From Paracoccaceae bacterium (lineage in GTDB: Bacteria > Pseudomonadota > Alphaproteobacteria > Rhodobacterales > Rhodobacteraceae), in assembly GCA_023383015.1 (NCBI GenBank), contig JAHDXW010000004.1:62001-126000 (forward strand): a stretch of 64,000 nucleotides of DNA, read 5' to 3'. This document shows, piece by piece, positions 9,126-17,930 of this stretch. The notes below the pieces were generated by a model. The model worked only from the letters and a program-made list of their open reading frames with translations, was not told the DNA's origin and did no database searches. Each line of letters begins with the position of its first letter. The first letter of the stretch is position 1. A program made the translations under genes and the position numbers.

Positions 9126-10844
9126 CTACTTCGACTTCTTGCGCGGCGCGGCGGAGCCCTCCGGGCCGAACGTCGCCTCGCGCGTCCACCACAGCGGCAC
9201 CCGGACGCCCTCGCGCGGGAAGCGCTCGGCTGCCGTCCGCCGGGCGATGTCGTAGCCCGCCTGGGCGTGGCGGACTACCCCGATGCCCGAGTCGGTGGTC
9301 AGGCAGGCGGCAAGGCGCACGTCGGCCTCGGCCGAGCCGTCGGCGATCATCGTCACGCCGGTGTGGACCGCCTCGCCCATCGAGTAGTTCTCCTGGATCG
9401 CCACCAGATCGGCGCCCGCGGCGGTGTTCAGGAGTGCGTTGAGATAGGGCCAGTCGGAGATCAGGTCGGAGCCGTCGAGCATCCGCTCGGATTCGAAGGT
9501 CGGGTTGACGATCGAGCCCGAGTCGAGGTTGTCGCGCGAGAACGCCACCGGCCCCTTCAGTTCGCCGCTGCGGACCATCGCGTTCACCCGCAGCCCGAAG
9601 GCCTTGCGCTGGCCGAAGCCGAGATAGCAGATGCGCGCCGGCAGGCCCTCGATGGGGATGTGCTTGCGGGCGAGACGGATCCAGCCGCGCACGAGGTCGT
9701 CGTCGGCGAACATCTCCTCGACGACGTCGTCGAGCCTGGCGAGATCCTCGGGGTCGCGCGAGACGCAGGTCCAGCGGAACGGGCCGCGCCCTTCGCAGAA
9801 CAGGGGCCGGATGTAGGCGGCCACGAAGCCCGGGATCTTCATCGCCAGATCGTTCGGCATGCCCGCATCGCGGGCTTCCTTGCGCAGCGAGTTGCCGTAT
9901 TCGAAGACCTGGACGCCCCGGTCGTGGAACTCGTTCATCAGCGTCAGATGGTCGATCATCGAACGGCCCGCGCGCCAGAAGTAGGCGTCGCGGTCGGCGC
10001 GCCGCAGGTCGCGCGCCTCGTCCACCGTCATCCCCTCGGGCACATAGGAGAGCGGGTCGTGGGCGGGCGTCATGTCGGTGATGATGTCGGGCATGAAGCC
10101 CGCGTCGCGGGCCTTGCGCAGCACCTCGACGGCGTTGCCGAAGAGCGCGATGCCGAGCGGGCGGCCGGCGGCGGCGGCGGCCTTCGCCTTGGCCACGGCG
10201 TCGTCGAAGTCGGTGCAGATCTCGTCGCAGTAGCCGACCGCGAGGCGGTGATTCATCACCTCCATGTCGACGTCGGCGCAGATGCACACCCCGCCGAGCA
10301 TCGCCATGGCGCGGGTCTGGTTGCCGCCCATGCCGCCCATCCCGGCGGTGAGCAGGATGCGGCCCCGGAGGCTGCCGCCGAACTTCTGGTCGGCGATCGC
10401 CACCAGCGTCTGGAAGGTGCCCTGGATCACCCCCTGGGTACCGATGTATTCCCACGGTGCCGCCGTGTACTGGGCGAACATCGTCAGGTTCCTGTCCTGC
10501 AGGTCGTAGAAGACGGGCCAGGTCGCCTTCATGATGTTGGTCGTTGCCATGACGACCCGCGGCGCCAGCGTGCTGGTACGGAAGACCGCGACGGGCATCC
10601 CCGACTGCACCACCAGCGTCTCGTCGTTCTCGATCTCCTGCAGCGAGCTGACGATGGCGTGGTAGCTTTCCCAGTTGCGGGCGCACTTGCCGATGCCGCC
10701 GTAGATCACCAGCTCCTCGGGGTGCTCGGCGTTCTCCATGTTGTTCTCGAGCATGCGCAGGATGGTCTCCTGCCTCCAGCCCTTGCAGCGCAGGTTGTTG
10801 CCGCCCATCGCACGGACGGAGTAAAGTATCTCGGGCTTGCCCAT
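9126..10844 (-). CDS. hutU: Urocanate hydratase-like protein (divergent HutU)
   Basis: About 572 residues, near the usual 555-560. Core urocanase features are present: WRQETILRMLENNMENA, LTAGMGGMGGNQ for NAD binding, TPAHDP, FCEGRGPFRW, LPARICYLGFG (the Cys aligns with the catalytic Cys410 of Pseudomonas putida HutU from memory), SRDNLDSGS, DGSDLISDWPYLNALLNTAAGA and GVVRHAQAGYDIA. The strongly conserved HHGGGVGMG loop of standard urocanases is replaced by QENYSMGEAV, and TDQTSAHD by TDMTPAHD. It therefore belongs to a divergent branch; urocanate is the likely substrate from context, but a modified urocanate is possible. Two ATGs (10847, 10844) follow AGGAGG; the second has the better spacing. 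Confidence 0.85.
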   Translation of the reverse strand: MGKPEILYSVRAMGGNNLRCKGWRQETILRMLENNMENAEHPEELVIYGGIGKCARNWESYHAIVSSLQEIENDETLVVQSGMPVAVFRTSTLAPRVVMATTNIMKATWPVFYDLQDRNLTMFAQYTAAPWEYIGTQGVIQGTFQTLVAIADQKFGGSLRGRILLTAGMGGMGGNQTRAMAMLGGVCICADVDMEVMNHRLAVGYCDEICTDFDDAVAKAKAAAAAGRPLGIALFGNAVEVLRKARDAGFMPDIITDMTPAHDPLSYVPEGMTVDEARDLRRADRDAYFWRAGRSMIDHLTLMNEFHDRGVQVFEYGNSLRKEARDAGMPNDLAMKIPGFVAAYIRPLFCEGRGPFRWTCVSRDPEDLARLDDVVEEMFADDDLVRGWIRLARKHIPIEGLPARICYLGFGQRKAFGLRVNAMVRSGELKGPVAFSRDNLDSGSIVNPTFESERMLDGSDLISDWPYLNALLNTAAGADLVAIQENYSMGEAVHTGVTMIADGSAEADVRLAACLTTDSGIGVVRHAQAGYDIARRTAAERFPREGVRVPLWWTREATFGPEGSAAPRKKSK

Positions 10845-10902
10845 CATGTCCTCCTCGGCCTTGGGACGTCCGGCGGGCGTGCCGGCGGCTGCCGGCACAC
10901 AT

Positions 10903-10916
10903 ATGGTATATACCAT
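10903..10916. promoter_or_regulatory. HutC operator (perfect palindrome)
   Basis: ATGGTATATACCAT is a perfect 14-bp palindrome containing GTATATAC, which fits the GT-N-TA-N-AC half-site rule of HutC-subfamily GntR regulators. It lies just downstream of the hutU -10 element, the right place to block transcription, and hutC is the divergent neighbour. Confidence 0.75.
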
Positions 10917-10918
10917 TC

Positions 10919-10947
10919 TATACAACACCGCTCCGTGATTCTGTCAA
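10919..10947 (-). promoter_or_regulatory. Sigma70-type promoter of the hutU-I-F-D operon
   Basis: On the minus strand TTGACA (10947-10942) is followed 17 bp later by TGTATA (10924-10919). The start point would fall at the palindrome 10903-10916, and the hutU ATG is about 70 bp further on. Confidence 0.6.
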
Positions 10948-11040
10948 GCGGGTTCGCAGACGCCATGCGGGGTTTGCGCCTAGCCGCGCCCGGCGACTTG
11001 TCCTATGTTGTCCGCATCAGTTCATCGGGCCGGGACGACG

Positions 11041-11811
11041 ATGCCGATCACACGGGGCAGGAGGGCGAAGCCGCGCGAGGCGGCACCGGAGGCGGGTGCC
11101 GCGCCGGCGCTGCCGCTCGGGCAGATGGTGCGCAACCATGTGCTGGCCAAGATCGATTCGGGCGAATGGGCGGAGGGCGGGCGGATTCCCTCGGAGGCCC
11201 AGCTGGTCGAGCAGCTCGGGGTCTCGAGAATGACGGTCCACATCGCGCTGCGCGACCTGTCGGGGGAGGGTGTGCTGATGCGCCGGCAGGGCGCGGGAAC
11301 CTTCGTCGCCCCCCGCCGCAGCCAGTCGACGTTCCTGGAGCTGCGCAACATCCATGCCGAGATCGAGTCGCGCGGCAACCGCCACTCCGCCGAGGTTCTG
11401 CGGCTCGAGACCGTGCACTGCGACCTGGCGCTGGCAACCGAGCTGAACGTGGCGCCGGGAAGCGCGGTGTACCATTCGGTGCTGCTGCACCGCGAGAACG
11501 GCCGGCCGCTGCAGATGGAGGACCGCTACGTCAACCCCCGCTTTGCGCCCGACTACATCGAGCAGGACTTCACCCGGATCACCCCCAACGAGCACCTGAT
11601 GGCCAGCGGCCCGCTGGAGGAGGTCGAGCATGTGATCCAGGCGGTGCCGGCCGACGAGCCCACGCGCGCGCTGCTGGAGATGGCGCCGGGCGACCCGGTG
11701 CTGCTGCTGCGCCGGCGGACCTGGTCGCGCGGGATGATCGCCTCGAGCGCCCGGCTGCTGCACCCCGGCGCGCGCTTCAGCCTTGCAGGACGGATGCCGG
11801 TCGGCCGCTGA
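11041..11811 (+). CDS. hutC: HutC-type GntR-family transcriptional repressor
   Basis: 256 residues: a winged-helix domain (LPLGQMVRNHVLAKIDSGEW, RIPSEAQLVEQLGVSRMTVHIALRDL, GTFVA) and a UTRA effector domain with the HutC-type sequences MEDRYVNPRFAPDYIEQDF and TPNEHLM. HutC proteins repress hut genes and are released by urocanate. Position between the divergent hutU operon and the TRAP/hutH operon suggests it controls both. ATG 11041 is chosen because the regulator family starts close to the HTH; an in-frame ATG at 11005 is possible. Confidence 0.93.
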   Translation: MPITRGRRAKPREAAPEAGAAPALPLGQMVRNHVLAKIDSGEWAEGGRIPSEAQLVEQLGVSRMTVHIALRDLSGEGVLMRRQGAGTFVAPRRSQSTFLELRNIHAEIESRGNRHSAEVLRLETVHCDLALATELNVAPGSAVYHSVLLHRENGRPLQMEDRYVNPRFAPDYIEQDFTRITPNEHLMASGPLEEVEHVIQAVPADEPTRALLEMAPGDPVLLLRRRTWSRGMIASSARLLHPGARFSLAGRMPVGR

Positions 11812-11838
11812 AGGGCCCGGCGGACGGCCAGATTTATC

Positions 11839-11884
11839 TTGACAGGTTCCCGATTCTCGGTGGATGCTGAAGTTGCATATACAA
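11839..11884 (+). promoter_or_regulatory. Candidate promoter and HutC-like operator of the TRAP/hutH operon
   Basis: TTGACA (11839-11844) is followed at about 17-18 bp by a weak GATGCT. TTGCATATACAA (11873-11884), an imperfect palindrome close to the hutU operator core, lies where transcription would start, 24 bp before the solute-binding protein start codon. This is the basis for placing the downstream operon under HutC; it is inference. Confidence 0.5.
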
Positions 11885-11908
11885 TGCGATGCAACCGGGA
11901 GGTTCGCG

Positions 11909-12997
11909 ATGGACAGACGGAAGTTTCTTGCCGGGACCGCGGTCGCGGCGGCCGGGGCGACGCTCGCCGCGCCGGCGATCGCCCAGGGGCGCGTCACCTG
12001 GGAGATGGTCACCTCCTGGCCCACCGGCGCGCCGGGCCTTGACGACAGCGCCAGGCGGATTGCCAAGCGCATCACCGACCTGTCGGGCGGCAGGCTGGTG
12101 ATCAACGTCCACGGTGCGGGCGAGATCGTCCCGGCCTTCGGCGTCTTCGACGCGGTCTCGCAGGGGGTGGCGCAGATCTACCACTCCGTTCCCGCCTACT
12201 GGATATCCAAGAACAAGGCGATCGGCCTGTTCGGCTCGTTCCCGTTCGGCATGACCATGATGGAGAAGCTGGGCTGGATGTACTGGGGCGGCGGACAGGC
12301 GCTCTACGACAAGATCTACGCCGGCTTCGGCCTCAAGGGCTTCCTTGCCGGCGGCACCGGGCCGCAGTGGTTCGGCTGGTTCCGCAACGAGATCAGCACG
12401 CTTGACGACCTGCGCGGGCTGCGCATCCGCACCACCGGGTTCTCGGGCGAAATGCTGCGGCGGATCGGCGCGGCGGTGGTCACGCTGCCGGGCGGCGAGG
12501 TGTTCCAGGCGCTGCAGTCGGGCGCCATCGACGCCGGCGAGTTCGTCGGGCCGTGGAACGACTTCGCCTTCGGTTTCCACCAGGTGGCGAAGAACTACTA
12601 CGGACCCGGGCCCGGCGAGCCCTGCTCGACCGAGGAGATCGGCATCAACGCCTCCGCCTACGACGCGCTGCCCGACGATCTCAAGCTCATCATCAAGACG
12701 GTGGCGATGTCGGCCGCCGACGAGACGACGATGGACTACGAGACCAACAACGCCAAGACCGTGCGCATCCTCAAGGCCGAGCACGGCGTCAACGTCCGGC
12801 TGCTGCCGCAGGCCATCGTCGAGGGCCTGGCCGTCGCCGCCGGCGAGATCGTCCAGGAACTGCTGGCCGACCCCGACCCGGTGGTGCGCGAGGTGATCGC
12901 GAGCTACGCGCAGTACCGCAACCTCATGGCTGAATACGCGCCCTTCGGCCATGCCGGGGTGATGAACGCCCGCACCATGCCCTTCCCCGAGGCCTGA
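11909..12997 (+). CDS. TRAP transporter solute-binding protein, TakP-like (alpha-keto/hydroxy acid type)
   Basis: 362 residues with a twin-arginine-style signal (MDRRKFLAGTAVAAAGATLA, cleavage after APAIAQ). The mature protein resembles Rhodobacter TakP, the pyruvate/2-oxoacid binder: SAGELVP-like GAGEIVPAFGVFDAVSQG, GWFRNEISTLDDLRGLRIR, FSGEMLRRIG, and EFVGPWND where TakP has EWVGPYDD. This family binds small 2-oxo or 2-hydroxy monocarboxylates. Inside a hut cluster the natural candidates are imidazole-pyruvate or imidazole-lactate. It starts an operon that runs to about 20504. Confidence 0.88.
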   Translation: MDRRKFLAGTAVAAAGATLAAPAIAQGRVTWEMVTSWPTGAPGLDDSARRIAKRITDLSGGRLVINVHGAGEIVPAFGVFDAVSQGVAQIYHSVPAYWISKNKAIGLFGSFPFGMTMMEKLGWMYWGGGQALYDKIYAGFGLKGFLAGGTGPQWFGWFRNEISTLDDLRGLRIRTTGFSGEMLRRIGAAVVTLPGGEVFQALQSGAIDAGEFVGPWNDFAFGFHQVAKNYYGPGPGEPCSTEEIGINASAYDALPDDLKLIIKTVAMSAADETTMDYETNNAKTVRILKAEHGVNVRLLPQAIVEGLAVAAGEIVQELLADPDPVVREVIASYAQYRNLMAEYAPFGHAGVMNARTMPFPEA

Positions 12998-13011
12998 CAG
13001 GGGGCAGGGAC

Positions 13012-13554
13012 ATGCAGCGCCTCGTCACCATCAGCCGCGTGCTGGACTGGCCGTCCCGGATCATCGGGCGCTGGCTGCCGTGGCTGGTGGCGGCGGTGGT
13101 GCTGCTGAAGTTCACCACCGTGGCGATGCGCTACCTGTTCTCGTCGACCAGCATCAAGCTGCAGGATTCGGTGATCTACGCGCACGCCACGCTGTTCATG
13201 CTGATGGCGGGCTACGCCTTCCTGCGCGACGACCATGTCCGCGTGGACATGTTCTATGCCCGCATGACGGCGCGCGGGAAGGCCTGGGTCGACGCCGCCT
13301 GCGTGCTGTTCGGGGTGCTGCCGCTCTGCGCCCTGCTGGCCTGGTTCGGCTGGCCCTATGTGAAGGCGGCCTGGGCGATCCGCGAGGGCGCGCTGTTCTT
13401 CGGCGGTCTGCCCGGGACCTACCTGCTGAAGAGCGTGATCCTTGGCTTCGTGGCCCTTCTGGCTGTCCAGTCGCTGGCGATCCTGCTGCGCGCCGTGGCG
13501 GTGATCGGCGGCACCGAGACGCAGGTCTTCGGCGAGCCGCCGGGAAACGGATGA
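13012..13554 (+). CDS. TRAP transporter small permease (DctQ family)
   Basis: 180 residues with four predicted membrane helices and the DctQ-family pattern of a polar loop between helices 2 and 3 (FLRDDHVRVDMFYARM). Partner of the large permease that follows 1 bp after its stop; 14 bp after the binding-protein gene. Confidence 0.9.
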   Translation: MQRLVTISRVLDWPSRIIGRWLPWLVAAVVLLKFTTVAMRYLFSSTSIKLQDSVIYAHATLFMLMAGYAFLRDDHVRVDMFYARMTARGKAWVDAACVLFGVLPLCALLAWFGWPYVKAAWAIREGALFFGGLPGTYLLKSVILGFVALLAVQSLAILLRAVAVIGGTETQVFGEPPGNG

Positions 13555-13555
13555 G

Positions 13556-15130
13556 ATGGACAGCCTTCCGCTCGACCTGCTGATGTTCGTCGTCCTGTGC
13601 CTGGCGGTCCTGACCGGCGCACCGATTGCCTTCGTGCTGGCCGGCACGGCGGTGGCCTTCGCGCTGATCGGCTGGGCGGCGGGGGTGCTGAACTTCAACC
13701 TGATCGGCGCGCTGCCCACGCGCGTCTTCGGCACCATGAACTCCGAGACGCTGGTGGCGATTCCGCTGTTCGTGTTCATGGGCATGGTGCTGGAGCGCGC
13801 GCGCATCGCCGAGGATCTGCTGCGCACCATGGGGGCGCTGTTCGGATCGATGCGCGGCGGGCTCGGCGTGTCGGTGATGGTCGTCGGCGCGCTTCTTGCC
13901 GCCTCAACGGGCATCGTCGGGGCGACGACGGTGACGATGGGGCTGATGGCGCTGCCGGTGATGCTGCGCTACGGCTACGGGCCCGCGTTCTCGAGCGGCA
14001 TCATCTGCGCGGCCGGGACGCTCGGCCAGATCATCCCACCCTCGACGGTGCTGATCATCATGGGCGAGGTGCTGTCCTCGGCCTACCAGCAGGCGCAGCA
14101 CGCCCAGGGCAATTTCGCCGCCAAGACCATCAGCGTGGGCGAGTTGTTTGCCGGCTCGCTGCTGCCGGGGCTGATGCTGGTCGGCATCTACATCGCCTAC
14201 CTGCTGCTCGCCGCCCTGCTGCGGCCGTCGATCGCCCCCGCCCTTCCGCCCGAGGCGCTGTCGGCTGCCGGACGCGACGGCCCGCCGCGGCTGCGCGACG
14301 TCCTCGGCGCGCTGTTCCCGCCGCTGGCGCTGATCGTCGCGGTGCTGGGCTCGATCCTTGGCGGGGTGGCCACGGCGACCGAGGCGGCGGCCGTCGGCGC
14401 GGTGGGCGCGACCATCCTTGCGGGCGTGCGCAGCGGGCGGAACCGCTGGGCGATCTGGCTGGCCATCGGCGGGCTGGTTGTGCTGATGGCTCTCGCGTCG
14501 CAGTTCGACCTGCGCCTCGGCCGGCCGGACGCCCCGGCCTTCGACCGCGCGATGCTCGGCATCGCGCTTGCCGTCGCCGCGGCCGCGGCGACGGGGCTGG
14601 CGGTGATCTGGATCGACCTTGCCCGCGGGCAGGTCCTGGGCGCGGCGATGGGCTCTACCGCCCGCACCACCAGCATGATCTTCACCATCGTCATCGGCGC
14701 GCTACTGTTCTCGCTGGTATTCCGCGGCCTCGGCGGCGACGCGCGGATCAAGGAGTTCCTGCTGGCCGCCCCGGGCGGACCGCAGGGCGCGCTGATCCTA
14801 GTGCTGGTGATGATGTTCTTCCTCGGCATGTTCCTCGACTATGTCGAGATCACGATCATCGCCATTCCGGTGGTCGGCCCGCCGATCCTGGCCGCCGGCA
14901 TCGACCCGATCTGGTTCGGCGTGCTGGTCGCGCTGGTGATGCAGACCTCGTTCCTGACCCCGCCGGTCGGCTACACGCTGGCCTACCTGCGCTCGGTCGC
15001 GCCGCAGTCGGTGACGACCGGGGCGATCTGGCGCGGTGCGGTTCCCTTCATCCTGCTGCAGATCCTTGCCGTGGTGATCGTCTTCTTCCTTCCCGACGTC
15101 GCAACCTGGCTGCCCGCGCAACTGTTCTGA
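13556..15130 (+). CDS. TRAP transporter large permease (DctM family)
   Basis: 524 residues, polytopic, with DctM sequence marks ETLVAIPLFVFMGMVLER, GVSVMVVGALLAASTGIVGATTVTMG (over residues about 100-125), IIPPSTVLIIMGEVL, and FLGMFLDYVEITII. It is longer than typical DctM (about 430) because of an extra central segment with additional helices around residues 215-360, as in the large DctM group found beside TakP/DsbP-type binders. It forms the cation-coupled channel with the preceding small subunit. Confidence 0.92.
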   Translation: MDSLPLDLLMFVVLCLAVLTGAPIAFVLAGTAVAFALIGWAAGVLNFNLIGALPTRVFGTMNSETLVAIPLFVFMGMVLERARIAEDLLRTMGALFGSMRGGLGVSVMVVGALLAASTGIVGATTVTMGLMALPVMLRYGYGPAFSSGIICAAGTLGQIIPPSTVLIIMGEVLSSAYQQAQHAQGNFAAKTISVGELFAGSLLPGLMLVGIYIAYLLLAALLRPSIAPALPPEALSAAGRDGPPRLRDVLGALFPPLALIVAVLGSILGGVATATEAAAVGAVGATILAGVRSGRNRWAIWLAIGGLVVLMALASQFDLRLGRPDAPAFDRAMLGIALAVAAAAATGLAVIWIDLARGQVLGAAMGSTARTTSMIFTIVIGALLFSLVFRGLGGDARIKEFLLAAPGGPQGALILVLVMMFFLGMFLDYVEITIIAIPVVGPPILAAGIDPIWFGVLVALVMQTSFLTPPVGYTLAYLRSVAPQSVTTGAIWRGAVPFILLQILAVVIVFFLPDVATWLPAQLF

Positions 15131-15138
15131 GGCCGGAC

Positions 15139-16248
15139 ATGGACATTCCCCAGCCCCGAATCCCGCGGCCGAGTGGCCGGCTTGACGGCCTTCCGGGCTA
15201 CGGCCGCGGGCGGGCGGGCGGGGCGGTGCCGTTCCGCCACCGGCTGGGGTCGAACGAGGCCCCCGACGGGCCGACCCCAGCGGTGCAGGCCGCCGTCGCC
15301 GCCGCGGTCGCGGGGGCCAACCGCTATCCCGACCTGCGCGGCGAGACGCTGGCCGCGGCCCTGGGGCAACGCCACGGGCTGCCTGCCGAGGCGGTGGCGG
15401 TCGGCGCGGGGTCGATCGTGATCCTCGACCAGATCGTGAGCGCCTGGTGCGACCCGGGCGACGCGGTGGTCACGCCGTGGCGGTCATACGAGGCCTATCC
15501 GATCATCGCCGGGCTTGCCGGGGCGCGGATGGCGGGTGTGCCGCTGGACACCGCGGCGCGGATCGACCCGGCGGCGGTGTGCGCCGCCGTCGGCCCCGGC
15601 TGCCGCATCGTGCTGATCTGCAATCCCAACAACCCCACCGGCACGGTGCTTGCCGCGGACGAGGTCGACCGGCTGATCGCCGCCCTTCCCGCCGGGGTGC
15701 TGGTGGTTCTCGACGAGGCCTATGCCGATTATGCCGCCCCGGCCGGGGAGGTCGCCGCCCTGCCCGCCCGGCGGCTGGCGCGGCATGCCAACCTTGCCAT
15801 CCTGCGCACATTCTCGAAGGCCTGGGGGCTGGCGGGGATGCGCGTGGGCTACTGTCTGGCCGACCCGGCGGTCATCGCGGCCATCCATGCCGTGCAGCCG
15901 CCCTTCCCGCTGCCCGGCCCGGCCGTCGCTGCGGCGCTTGCAGGCCTTGCGGAGCCCGATGCGGTGGCCGCGCGCGTCGCGCTGAATGCGGCCGAGCGGT
16001 CGCGGCTGGATGCGGGCATCCGCGCCGCCGGGCTGCCGGTGGCGGAGTCGGCGGCGAATTTCCTCTGGCTGCCGGTGGCGGGTGCCGCCGAGGCCCTTGC
16101 CGCCCACCTCGCCGCCGCCGGCATCGCCGTGCGCTGCTTCGCCGGCGAGGGGGTTCGGATCACCACCGGCGCGGCCTCCGACAGCGATGCCGTGCTTGCC
16201 GCGCTTGGCACATGGAACGCCCGGGCCGCCGCCGCGCCCCCCCGCTGA
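15139..16248 (+). CDS. Class I/II PLP aminotransferase, HisC-like
   Basis: 369 residues of fold-type I with HisC-like motifs: LGSNEAPDGP near 36, NRYPDLRGETL near 61, CNPNNPTGTV near 161, LDEAYADYA near 191 and RTFSKAWGLAGMRVGY with Lys227 as the PLP lysine. HisC itself makes histidinol phosphate in biosynthesis; placed between a TRAP transporter and hutH, this copy more likely interconverts imidazole-pyruvate and histidine. No other his biosynthesis genes are nearby. Nine bp after dctM and 13 bp before hutH. Confidence 0.87.
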   Translation: MDIPQPRIPRPSGRLDGLPGYGRGRAGGAVPFRHRLGSNEAPDGPTPAVQAAVAAAVAGANRYPDLRGETLAAALGQRHGLPAEAVAVGAGSIVILDQIVSAWCDPGDAVVTPWRSYEAYPIIAGLAGARMAGVPLDTAARIDPAAVCAAVGPGCRIVLICNPNNPTGTVLAADEVDRLIAALPAGVLVVLDEAYADYAAPAGEVAALPARRLARHANLAILRTFSKAWGLAGMRVGYCLADPAVIAAIHAVQPPFPLPGPAVAAALAGLAEPDAVAARVALNAAERSRLDAGIRAAGLPVAESAANFLWLPVAGAAEALAAHLAAAGIAVRCFAGEGVRITTGAASDSDAVLAALGTWNARAAAAPPR

Positions 16249-16261
16249 GGACCAGACGAGC

Positions 16262-17911
16262 ATGACCCCGACGATCGACCTCGGCGCTGCCCGCGTCGGC
16301 CTTGACGACCTTGCCGCGGTGGCCCGCGGCCGCCGCGCTGTCCGGCTGACCGAGGCTGGGCGTGCGGCGATGCGCGTGAGCGAGGCGTGGGTGGCGGCGA
16401 TGTCGGCCCGGATGGATGCCGGCGAGCCGGTGGCCCCGGTCTACTCGGTCAACACCGGCTTCGGCTCGCTGGCCGGGCGGCAGGCCTTTGCCCGCTCGGC
16501 CCAGGCGCGGGACCTGTCGCGCCGGCTGGTGGTCTCGAACGCTGCGGGCGTCGGCCGGACGCTGGAGCCCGAGGTGGTGCGCGCGGCGATGCTGATCCGG
16601 GCGACGAGCCTTGTGCGCGGCCATTCGGCGGTGCGCGCCGAGGTGGTCGAGACCATCCTGGCCATGCTGGAGCGGGATGTCGTGCCGGTGGTGCCGGAGT
16701 ACGGCTCGCTCGGGGCGAGCGGCGACCTGATCCCGCTGGCCCACATGGCGCTGGTGATGTCGCGCGACGAGGCAGGCGAGGCCGAGATCGATTCAGGCGA
16801 GGCCTGGCTTGGCGGCGAACGGATGTCGGGCGTGGCGGCGATGGCGCGGGCCGGGATCGACCGGCTGGTGCTCGGGCCCAAGGAGGGGCTCGCGCTGCTC
16901 AACGGCACCTCGTTCTCCACCGCGCAGGCGGCGCTGGCGCTGATCGACGCCGAGAACCTGGTCGCCACCGCCGAGGTCGCCGCGGCAATGTCGATCGAGG
17001 CGCTGTGCGGCTTCGGCGACGCCTTCATCCCCGAACTGCACGAGGCCCGCGGGCATCCCGGCCAGATCGCATCGGCCGCCACCATCCGCGCGCTGCTGGC
17101 CGGCAGCAGCCTGATCGACGGCGGCGCCGCCAGCGACCCCGTGCGCCAGCCGCCGCAGGACGCCTACTCGCTGCGCTGCGTGCCGCAGGTGCTGGGACCG
17201 GTGCGCGACACGCTGGCGTTCGTGCGCGGCATCGTCGAGACCGAGATCAACGCCGCCACCGACAACCCGCTGATCTTCGCCGACGCCCTGCCGGGTCGCC
17301 GCCTGAAGGCGGTCTCGGGCGGCAACTTCCATGCCGAATACATCGCCTTTGCCGCCGACTTCCTGTCGATCGCCACGACCGAGATCGGCAACATCGCCGA
17401 GCGGCGGCTGTTCAGGCTGAACGACGGCACGCTGAACCGGGGCCTGCCCGACATGCTGGTGGCCAGCGACCAGGTCGGCATGGACTGCGGCTACATGCTG
17501 CCGCAGTACCTCGCCGCGGCGCTGGTGTCGGACTGCAAGACGCTCGCCCATCCCGACAGCGTCGATTCGATCCCGACCTGCTCCAACCAGGAGGATCACG
17601 TCTCGATGGCCAACAACGCCGGACGCCACGCACGCCAGATCGTCCGGAACATCGAGAACGTCGTCGGCATCGAGGTGCTGATGGCCGCCCAGGCACTGGA
17701 GTTGCGGCTGGCCGAGCGCGGGATGGGCGCCACGGCACTGGCCCCCGCGAGCCGCGCCGTGCTGGCGCTGCTGCGCGGCGCGGCCGCCACCGACGGCCGG
17801 CCGATCGCGCATCTGACGCGCGACGTCGTGCTTTACCCCCGCATCGACGCGGCCACCACACTCGTGCGGTCGGGCGCGGTGCTGGCCGCCGCCCGCGCAG
17901 CGACGGCCTGA
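16262..17911 (+). CDS. hutH: Histidine ammonia-lyase HutH
   Basis: 549 residues, slightly longer than the usual 510. The MIO-forming Ala-Ser-Gly is intact at 152-154 in YGSLGASGDLIPLAHM, with catalytic Tyr61 in PVYSVNTGFGSL, and the C-terminal SVDSIPTCSNQEDHVSM. It deaminates L-histidine non-oxidatively to trans-urocanate. Unlike the classical arrangement it is not beside hutU/hutI but is co-transcribed with the transporter and aminotransferase, which fits a route that first makes histidine. The MIO argues against an ergothionase, which lacks it. Confidence 0.95.
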   Translation: MTPTIDLGAARVGLDDLAAVARGRRAVRLTEAGRAAMRVSEAWVAAMSARMDAGEPVAPVYSVNTGFGSLAGRQAFARSAQARDLSRRLVVSNAAGVGRTLEPEVVRAAMLIRATSLVRGHSAVRAEVVETILAMLERDVVPVVPEYGSLGASGDLIPLAHMALVMSRDEAGEAEIDSGEAWLGGERMSGVAAMARAGIDRLVLGPKEGLALLNGTSFSTAQAALALIDAENLVATAEVAAAMSIEALCGFGDAFIPELHEARGHPGQIASAATIRALLAGSSLIDGGAASDPVRQPPQDAYSLRCVPQVLGPVRDTLAFVRGIVETEINAATDNPLIFADALPGRRLKAVSGGNFHAEYIAFAADFLSIATTEIGNIAERRLFRLNDGTLNRGLPDMLVASDQVGMDCGYMLPQYLAAALVSDCKTLAHPDSVDSIPTCSNQEDHVSMANNAGRHARQIVRNIENVVGIEVLMAAQALELRLAERGMGATALAPASRAVLALLRGAAATDGRPIAHLTRDVVLYPRIDAATTLVRSGAVLAAARAATA

Positions 17912-17930
17912 CCCCGGAGGAGGCCAACCA

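Noticed and set aside
6430-10902. An apparent single minus-strand frame of about 1490 codons ending in HutF
   Set aside because: Only the last 463 codons (HutF) have coding character; the rest is out of frame with hutI and hutU. Lack of stops reflects the GC content.
7710-11870. A very long open frame on the plus strand (about 1386 codons) across the hut genes
   Set aside because: It is antisense to hutF, hutI and hutU, which have clear family motifs. Its translation is Arg/Gly/His-rich without any recognisable domain, as expected for a GC-rich shadow frame.
15139-16248. HisC of histidine biosynthesis
   Set aside because: The fold matches, but the gene is in a catabolic operon with hutH and a TRAP transporter, and no other his genes are present; a catabolic role is more likely.
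16262-17911. Ergothionase instead of histidine ammonia-lyase
   Set aside because: The MIO-forming Ala-Ser-Gly is intact, and ergothionases lack it.
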